Shown here piece by piece: positions 32,819 through 36,123 of a stretch of 36,123 nucleotides of DNA. Origin of the DNA: a bacterium (GTDB taxonomy: Bacteria > Patescibacteriota > Saccharimonadia > Saccharimonadales > Saccharimonadaceae); assembly GCA_030427525.1 (NCBI GenBank), contig JAUIBD010000010.1:1-36123 (forward strand), written 5' to 3'. Every line of letters starts with the position of its first letter. Position 1 is the first letter of the stretch. The notes beneath the pieces were generated by a model, which saw nothing but the letters and a program-made list of their open reading frames with translations, did no database searches and was not told where the DNA came from. Made by a program: the position numbers and the translations under genes.

Positions 32819-32890
32819 TACGACAACGAATGGGATTATGGCAACCGTCTCGTAGAGCTTGTTGCGGACGTTGGTAAAAGTTTGCAATAA
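32819..32890 (+). pseudogene. Fragment of a diverged gap 3' end
   Basis: The frame encodes YDNEWDYGNRLVELVADVGK plus a few residues and stops with TAA. It matches the true gap C-terminus at 32670-32739. Of the differing codons about six are synonymous and three change an amino acid, so the copy probably diverged under selection before truncation. Its stop codon abuts the A/T tract of the first cassette terminator. Confidence 0.75.
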
Positions 32891-32909
32891 AAAACACCCA
32901 TCTTGGGTG
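32889..32909 (-). terminator. Rho-independent terminator of GC-rich cassette 1
   Basis: On the minus strand CACCC-AAGAT-GGGTG is followed by TTTTTT. Confidence 0.85.
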
Positions 32910-32919
32910 AAATATCATT

Positions 32920-32967
32920 GAAGTGCGGGCTCCGCGGGACAGTGTCCCACGGAGCCCATCGCACCTC
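32920..32967 (-). other. Long GC-rich 3' hairpin of cassette 1
   Basis: On the minus strand it opens TGAGGTGCG and closes CGCACTTC around a ~13-bp GC stem (GGGCTCCGTGGGACA pairing with TCCCGCGGAGCCC). The linker to the terminator reads TCAATGATAT. Confidence 0.75.
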
Positions 32968-32977
32968 AGGCAGGTCG

Positions 32978-33382
32978 TCAGTTCCGCCGGACTCTCGCCC
33001 AGAGCTGTCGCTGCTGCAGAAGTCGACCGTTCTCCTGCTCGAACAGCTCACCGAGGAACTGCTCGTCGGTCTCGGCGACGAAGCGTCGCCGGTACTCGAT
33101 GGCGAGCAGCACCACGTGGCTGGCGAGAACAGGCAGCGTTGCCACTGTCAGCTTGCGCCAGGAGGGCTTGGTACGCGTCTCGACCAGACCGGGGTGCATG
33201 ATGCGGCCACGCATGGCGTTGACCGAGTGCACCAGCAGATGTGCTGATGCTCGTCCGAACTTGGTCGAGAGCTCTTCGTCGCTCAGGTGGCTGAAGCGGT
33301 CGGCGGCGAGAGCTTCCAGCCACTTGTAGTAGCCACGGGTGCTCTCGCGGGCCTGTCCGGACAGGTTCTGGGGGTTGAACAT
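32978..33382 (-). CDS. GC-rich cassette 1: orphan helical protein
   Basis: 134 residues from the ATG at 33382 (a TTG at 33391 would sit on the GGAAAG ribosome site). It is mostly helical and basic: NLSGQARESTRGYYKWLEAL, LSDEELSTKFGRASAHLLVHSVNAMRGRI, a short hydrophobic stretch (LTVATLPVLASHVVLLAIEY), and a charged tail rich in Arg, Glu and Gln (ENGRLLQQRQLWARVRRN). Codon use is strongly GC-biased at third positions, unlike gap. No family is recognised. One weak membrane segment is possible near residues 78-95. The gene has its own promoter, leader hairpin and double 3' hairpin. Confidence 0.7.
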   Translation of the reverse strand: MFNPQNLSGQARESTRGYYKWLEALAADRFSHLSDEELSTKFGRASAHLLVHSVNAMRGRIMHPGLVETRTKPSWRKLTVATLPVLASHVVLLAIEYRRRFVAETDEQFLGELFEQENGRLLQQRQLWARVRRN

Positions 33383-33403
33383 TGGGGCCAACTTTCCGAT
33401 CTA

Positions 33404-33419
33404 AGGTGCAGGCGCACCT
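33404..33419 (-). promoter_or_regulatory. Leader hairpin of cassette 1
   Basis: AGGTGC and GCACCT arms over a GCCT loop (minus strand), between promoter and start codon; the same arms occur in cassettes 2 and 3. Confidence 0.7.
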
Positions 33420-33455
33420 CGATCTAGGTAGTAGAGAGGTAGGGCCTATCTTTTC

Positions 33456-33484
33456 ATTATAGCATAAATAATACAAAAAGTCAA
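33456..33484 (-). promoter_or_regulatory. Promoter of cassette 1
   Basis: TTGACT (33479-33484) and TATAAT (33456-33461) on the minus strand, 17-base spacer, with TGC before the -10. Confidence 0.85.
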
Positions 33485-33512
33485 TATTCTTAGAATCCGT
33501 AATACAAATAAA

Positions 33513-33528
33513 ACACCCGACAGGGTGT
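33513..33528 (-). terminator. Rho-independent terminator of cassette 2
   Basis: Minus strand ACACCC-TGTC-GGGTGT then TTTATTTG. Confidence 0.8.
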
Positions 33529-33534
33529 ATCTTT

Positions 33535-33583
33535 GAAGCGCGGACACCGAGAGGCGAGTGCCTCTCAGTGCCCGATGCGCCTC
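33535..33583 (-). other. Long GC-rich 3' hairpin of cassette 2
   Basis: Minus strand: opens at the stop codon itself (TGAGGCGC), stem GGGCACTGAGAGGC with GCCTCTCGGTGTCC, closes GCGCTTC, then linker TCAAAGATA. Confidence 0.75.
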
Positions 33584-33863
33584 AGACGCGGAGCGTGACG
33601 GGCTGGGCGTTCGGCGATGTTGTCGCCATCTCGGCCTGCCAGTAGGTCACCGAGTCCATGATCTTCTTGAGGTTGCCGCCGTGCGTCCGCTGCAGCGTGG
33701 CCTGGCGAATCGCCTCCGCGACGGCCTCCACGGTGTTCGCGACGTTCTTGCGAGCCCGCACGTCGTCCTTGATCTTGTCGACCAGCTCGCGCATCGCCTG
33801 CTTGTCGGGGGCATTTGCGATCAGGTACTCCGGGTTCCACGAGTCGATCACCGGCTTGGGCAT
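33582..33863 (-). CDS. GC-rich cassette 2: orphan helical protein
   Basis: 93 residues from the ATG at 33863, with GGAG five bases upstream. A short N-terminal segment (MPKPVIDSWNPEYLIANAPD) precedes two amphipathic helices (KQAMRELVDKIKDDVRARKN, then TVEAVAEAIRQATLQR) and a basic GGNLKKIMDSVTYWQAEM. No membrane helix, no cysteine. The stop TGA is the first part of the conserved TGAGGCGC of the 3' hairpin. Third positions are GC-rich. No family recognised. A longer frame upstream to 33932 crosses the leader hairpin and is rejected. Confidence 0.65.
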   Translation of the reverse strand: MPKPVIDSWNPEYLIANAPDKQAMRELVDKIKDDVRARKNVANTVEAVAEAIRQATLQRTHGGNLKKIMDSVTYWQAEMATTSPNAQPVTLRV

Positions 33864-33878
33864 GGCGTCTCCGTCCTG

Positions 33879-33895
33879 AGGTGCAGACCGCACCT
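33879..33895 (-). promoter_or_regulatory. Leader hairpin of cassette 2
   Basis: Arms AGGTGC and GCACCT over a GGTCT loop (minus strand), followed by CAGGACGGAG. Confidence 0.7.
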
Positions 33896-33922
33896 CCGAG
33901 GGGGTTGGTGTAGTCAAGACTA

Positions 33923-33951
33923 ATTTCAGCACAAGCTAAACTTCGAGTCAA
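33923..33951 (-). promoter_or_regulatory. Promoter of cassette 2 with degenerate -10
   Basis: TTGACT (33946-33951), 17-base spacer ending TGC, then TGAAAT where the other cassettes have TATAAT. Probably weak or regulated. Confidence 0.55.
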
Positions 33952-33958
33952 GGCAGAG

Positions 33959-34492
33959 CTATTGTTCGCGTGCTACAGCTTGCTTGGTCACCGACACGCT
34001 CCGTTGAGCGCAGGGAATCATCGAACCGTTTGGTGTTGTAATGTAGGGACGCAGCAGATACGCACCTGGCTTATTTGCATCAATTACAAAGTTTGCACTG
34101 TTATGGTCGTCTGATGAAACCGTTTGAGTCATACTATCAACGGGCTTAAATTCAAACCGGCCTTTACCTAAGCCGCTGCGCAGAACTACTAATACGGCAC
34201 CGCCGAATTTTGTAAGATCACCCTGTAGCTGCATGTCTACATCGAAACTGTGACCGTTCTCACTAGTGACAATAACATTGCTGCACTCCACAGGTAATTC
34301 AAGCGGTGTGGCGAGTGTACTTTCTGGAACAGCATCGGAAATTGGTGGTTCGGGAGGTAGAGGCGCAACATATTCAGGAAGATCGGCTGAACACGCCGTA
34401 CCAATGCCAGCAACAGCAAGCAGCTCACCAGCTAGCATAGTCTTGGTGAGTGTAAATCTCTGGTGCGTGGGGCTGTGGTCTATTTTGCTCAT
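33959..34492 (-). CDS. Secreted or lipoprotein-like hypothetical protein
   Basis: 177 residues. A signal-like hydrophobic stretch (TMLAGELLAVAGIGTAC) ends at C34, which could be lipidated, though the residue at -3 is Gly rather than Leu. A Pro-rich linker follows (YVAPLPPEPPISDAVP), then a beta domain (SNVIVTSENGHSFDVDMQLQG, later KPGAYLLRPYITTPNGSM) with two cysteines. Base composition matches the bulk genome and not the flanking cassettes. AAGGAA precedes the ATG, and TGCTATAAC upstream is a probable -10. It shares orientation with the cassettes and sits between cassettes 2 and 3. Family unknown. Confidence 0.7.
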   Translation of the reverse strand: MSKIDHSPTHQRFTLTKTMLAGELLAVAGIGTACSADLPEYVAPLPPEPPISDAVPESTLATPLELPVECSNVIVTSENGHSFDVDMQLQGDLTKFGGAVLVVLRSGLGKGRFEFKPVDSMTQTVSSDDHNSANFVIDANKPGAYLLRPYITTPNGSMIPCAQRSVSVTKQAVAREQ

Positions 34493-34548
34493 ACTACTTC
34501 CTTGAGTGCTCTAGTTATAGCATGTGTCTACCTACAGGGCAAACAAAA

Positions 34549-34564
34549 AGCACCTAATGGTGCT
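34549..34564 (-). terminator. Rho-independent terminator of cassette 3
   Basis: Minus strand AGCACC-ATTA-GGTGCT then TTTTTGTTTG. Confidence 0.85.
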
Positions 34565-34572
34565 ATATCTTT

Positions 34573-34614
34573 GAGAGCGGGCCCGGGGGTTGCCCCCCGG
34601 AACCCGTGCGCCTC
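34573..34614 (-). other. Long GC-rich 3' hairpin of cassette 3
   Basis: Minus strand: opens at the stop codon (TGAGGCGC), stem with GGGTTCCGGGGG against CCCCCGGGCCC, closes GCTCTC, then linker TCAAAGATATA. Confidence 0.75.
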
Positions 34615-34843
34615 AGCGGTACTTGACCAGAAGGTCGATGGCGATGTCGAGCCCGCGCTGGGCGCGACGAACCGCTCCGCGCAGCGAACCGCTCTCCTTG
34701 GCGAGGTACGCCAGGCGAACTGCTCGCATGTGCTGGATCTTGTCTCGCCAGTTGGTGATGTCACACTTGGCGAGCGACTTGAGGTGCTCATCGAGCATCG
34801 CTCGCGCGAGGTCGGCCTCTTGCTGGGTTAGAGTGGCAGACAT
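34613..34843 (-). CDS. GC-rich cassette 3: small orphan helical protein
   Basis: 76 residues with AAAGGGG upstream. Almost entirely helical: TQQEADLARAMLDEHLKSLAK, TNWRDKIQHMRAVRLAYLAKE, then SGSLRGAVRRAQRGLDIAIDLLVKY. It is strongly basic with one cysteine and no membrane segment. GC-rich third positions. The stop codon is embedded in the conserved 3' element. It could be a small nucleic-acid- or protein-binding factor, but no family is recognised. Confidence 0.65.
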   Translation of the reverse strand: MSATLTQQEADLARAMLDEHLKSLAKCDITNWRDKIQHMRAVRLAYLAKESGSLRGAVRRAQRGLDIAIDLLVKYR

Positions 34844-34864
34844 GCCAGCCCCTTTCGAAGTATC

Positions 34865-34885
34865 TGAGGTGCGGGCTGCACCTCA
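34865..34885 (-). promoter_or_regulatory. Leader hairpin of cassette 3
   Basis: Perfect 8-bp arms TGAGGTGC and GCACCTCA over a five-base loop, the longest of the three. Confidence 0.75.
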
Positions 34886-34915
34886 ACGGATGGACGGAGG
34901 TGAAGCCTATCTATC

Positions 34916-34944
34916 ATTATAGCACAAAAAATAGGTTTAGTCAA
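34916..34944 (-). promoter_or_regulatory. Promoter of cassette 3
   Basis: TTGACT (34939-34944) and TATAAT (34916-34921) on the minus strand, 17-base spacer ending TGC. Confidence 0.85.
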
Positions 34945-34960
34945 TATAACCATAAGCTTT

Positions 34961-34970
34961 ACATCACTTT
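34961..34970 (+). repeat. Right copy of the 10-bp direct repeat
   Basis: ACATCACTTT, 10 bases before the rpiB -10 box; pairs with 32741-32750. Confidence 0.5.
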
Positions 34971-34980
34971 TCAAAGCGCT

Positions 34981-34986
34981 TATACT
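34981..34986 (+). promoter_or_regulatory. -10 box 6 nt before the rpiB start (leaderless)
   Basis: TATACT, GTAAGC, then ATG at 34993. Confidence 0.65.
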
Positions 34987-34992
34987 GTAAGC

Positions 34993-35448
34993 ATGAAGGT
35001 ATTCTTGGGTGCGGATCACGGTGGCTTTTACCTAAAAGAGAAGATTTTTGCGTACCTAGCAAAACACGGCCTAGAAGTAGAAGATGTCGGTGATAAAGAA
35101 CTCGACCCAAAAGACGACTTCCCAGAATTTGCCCAAATGGCGGCGCTAAAAGTGCTGGGTGAAGAAGAAAAAGACGACCCGCGTGCAATTCTTATTTGTA
35201 CCGGTGGGCAGGGTATGGCTATGGCGGCGAATCGTTTTAGTGGTATCCGTGCCGCGGTAATATGGGATGCGTTTGAAGCAAAAGAATGCCGGAACGATAA
35301 TGATAGCAACATTTTATGCCTTCCAGCCCGAGTGGTTGAAAACGATGAGGCGTTGTGGGAAGGCATCGTAGAAACCTGGCTAAATACTCCGTTTGCTGGT
35401 GCGGCTAGATATAAGCGCCGGAACGCGCAGTTAGACGAGATAGCGTAG
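34993..35448 (+). CDS. rpiB: Ribose-5-phosphate isomerase B (RpiB/LacAB family)
   Basis: 151 residues from the ATG at 34993; an upstream in-frame start lies before the promoter and is rejected. LGADHGGFYLKEKI is the family N-terminus with the substrate-binding D8-H9. CTGGQGMAMAANRFSGIRAA is the active-site loop with its Cys, close to the classical CGTGIG form but with GGQ in place of GTGI. ECRNDNDSNILCLPARVV is the HNDAN-like segment. It interconverts ribose-5-phosphate and ribulose-5-phosphate in the non-oxidative pentose phosphate pathway. The next gene overlaps its stop by one base. Confidence 0.92.
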   Translation: MKVFLGADHGGFYLKEKIFAYLAKHGLEVEDVGDKELDPKDDFPEFAQMAALKVLGEEEKDDPRAILICTGGQGMAMAANRFSGIRAAVIWDAFEAKECRNDNDSNILCLPARVVENDEALWEGIVETWLNTPFAGAARYKRRNAQLDEIA

Positions 35449-36092
35449 TGGCAGCAATTGCACCCTGTATTACGGTTGAAAACGACGATATGTACAAGGA
35501 AGCCATTCAACGGATTGCGCCATTCGCCGAGCGTGTGCATATAGACATAGCTGACGGAGAATTCGCGCCGACGTTTTTAGTCTCAGAAGAGCGTATTTAT
35601 TGGCAGCAAAACTGGCACGCCGATGTGCATGCAATGGTGGCACGGCCGAGTGAATATGTCGATAAGCTAATTGCCTTGAAGCCGAGCTTAGTAATTTTTC
35701 ATGCTGAGGTTGCCGAAGATTTAGTACCGATTCTGCAAAAGATTCAGCAAGCTGGTATAAAAGCGGGCGTTGCTTTGCAGCGTACTACCGTACCTAACAC
35801 AGTTGCCTCACTGATAGAACTCGCCGACCATGTGATGATATTTTCTGGCGACCTGGGCCACTACGGAGGAAAAGCCAGCCTTATGCAGCTGGAAAAGGTT
35901 CGGTTGATTCGTGCGATAAAACCCAGTATCGAAGTAGGCTGGGACGGCGGCGTGAATGTGGAAAACGCCTTTACTTTGAGCCAAGGCGGTGTTGATGTAC
36001 TAAATGTCGGCGGCACAATTGCAAAAAGTACCGACCCAGCAGCGACGTACAAACAATTGGTGGGCGAAATAAACAAGCACGGCGTTATTTAA
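35448..36092 (+). CDS. rpe: Ribulose-phosphate 3-epimerase-like protein
   Basis: 214 residues from a GTG start overlapping the rpiB stop (TAGTG). A (beta/alpha)8 barrel with VHIDIADGEFAP (metal-binding His and Asp of the family HxDxxDG), FHAEVAED (second His) and VGWDGGVNVENA (catalytic Asp). The phosphate loop reads NVGGTIAKS where AGSAIF is usual, and the first strand lacks the common SILxAD start, so it is a divergent member. Its place after rpiB supports pentose-phosphate epimerase activity. Confidence 0.8.
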   Translation: MAAIAPCITVENDDMYKEAIQRIAPFAERVHIDIADGEFAPTFLVSEERIYWQQNWHADVHAMVARPSEYVDKLIALKPSLVIFHAEVAEDLVPILQKIQQAGIKAGVALQRTTVPNTVASLIELADHVMIFSGDLGHYGGKASLMQLEKVRLIRAIKPSIEVGWDGGVNVENAFTLSQGGVDVLNVGGTIAKSTDPAATYKQLVGEINKHGVI

Positions 36093-36107
36093 CGCTTATG
36101 GCTATGC

Positions 36108-36113
36108 TACAAT
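36108..36113 (+). promoter_or_regulatory. -10 box at the window end for the next gene
   Basis: ATGCTACAAT supplies TACAAT with an upstream TG; the gene itself is outside the window. Confidence 0.4.
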
Positions 36114-36123
36114 AAGAGCAGTA

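Noticed and set aside
32903-33923. Plus-strand frames over cassettes 1 and 2 (for example 32903-33247 and 33558-33923)
   Set aside because: They run through the terminator hairpins, lack ribosome sites, and the promoters, leaders and terminators all point to the minus strand.
32889-34944. Integron cassette array
   Set aside because: No attC-like GTTRRRY core pair and no integrase in the window. The 3' double hairpins are better explained as RNA structures and terminators.

Overview
The window looks like a chromosomal segment of a small-genome bacterium of the Patescibacteria/CPR, most likely Candidatus Saccharibacteria (TM7). This is inferred from tightly packed genes, a WxL-like Gram-positive-style surface operon, isolated metabolic enzymes rather than full biosynthetic operons, and many promoters whose -10 box sits directly in front of the start codon. 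TGA is used as a normal stop. No rRNA, tRNA or CRISPR array was seen.

Region 1 (1-8445) is a defence block: a type I restriction-modification operon (hsdM, cut by the window edge; hsdS; hsdR) with five extra ORFs between hsdM and hsdS (a CdiA-CT-like PD-(D/E)XK nuclease, an overlapping 37-codon ORF, a three-helix membrane protein, a 72-residue motif-repeat protein, and a 270-residue protein of unknown role). A YgjP-type metallopeptidase and a four-cysteine DpnI-like protein follow hsdR. Region 2 (8501-11319) holds small membrane and unknown proteins, a BI-1/YccA protein, a VOC protein, and one GC-rich gene with foreign-looking codon use (9010-9495). Region 3 (11417-17258) is a four-gene surface operon: two secreted proteins sharing a WxL-like C-terminal module, a DUF916-like anchored protein carrying a C-terminal LysM, and a membrane-anchored partner. 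Region 4 (17303-32739) holds membrane proteins (YggT, TspO-like), a prephenate dehydrogenase-like protein, a secreted clan GH-A glycosidase, an Erm/KsgA-type methyltransferase, a YgiD-like dioxygenase, an ABC exporter, an FKBP, thioredoxin reductase, PLD and GDPD lipid enzymes, pyrophosphatase, a Nudix hydrolase, a short Rel (p)ppGpp enzyme and GAPDH.

Region 5 (32740-34960) is the most unusual part. A 10-bp direct repeat flanks a segment holding a diverged copy of the last codons of gap and three GC-rich single-gene cassettes on the minus strand, plus one lipoprotein-like gene. Each cassette has a TTGACT-17-TATAAT-type promoter, a leader hairpin built on AGGTGC/GCACCT, a short orphan ORF, and a two-hairpin 3' end joined by a conserved TCAAAGATA-like linker. 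The ordinary genes here are often leaderless and lack clear terminators, so this layout stands out. Region 6 (34993-36092) is a pentose-phosphate pair, rpiB and an rpe-like gene.

All functional calls are from reading motifs in the translations; no database search was run.
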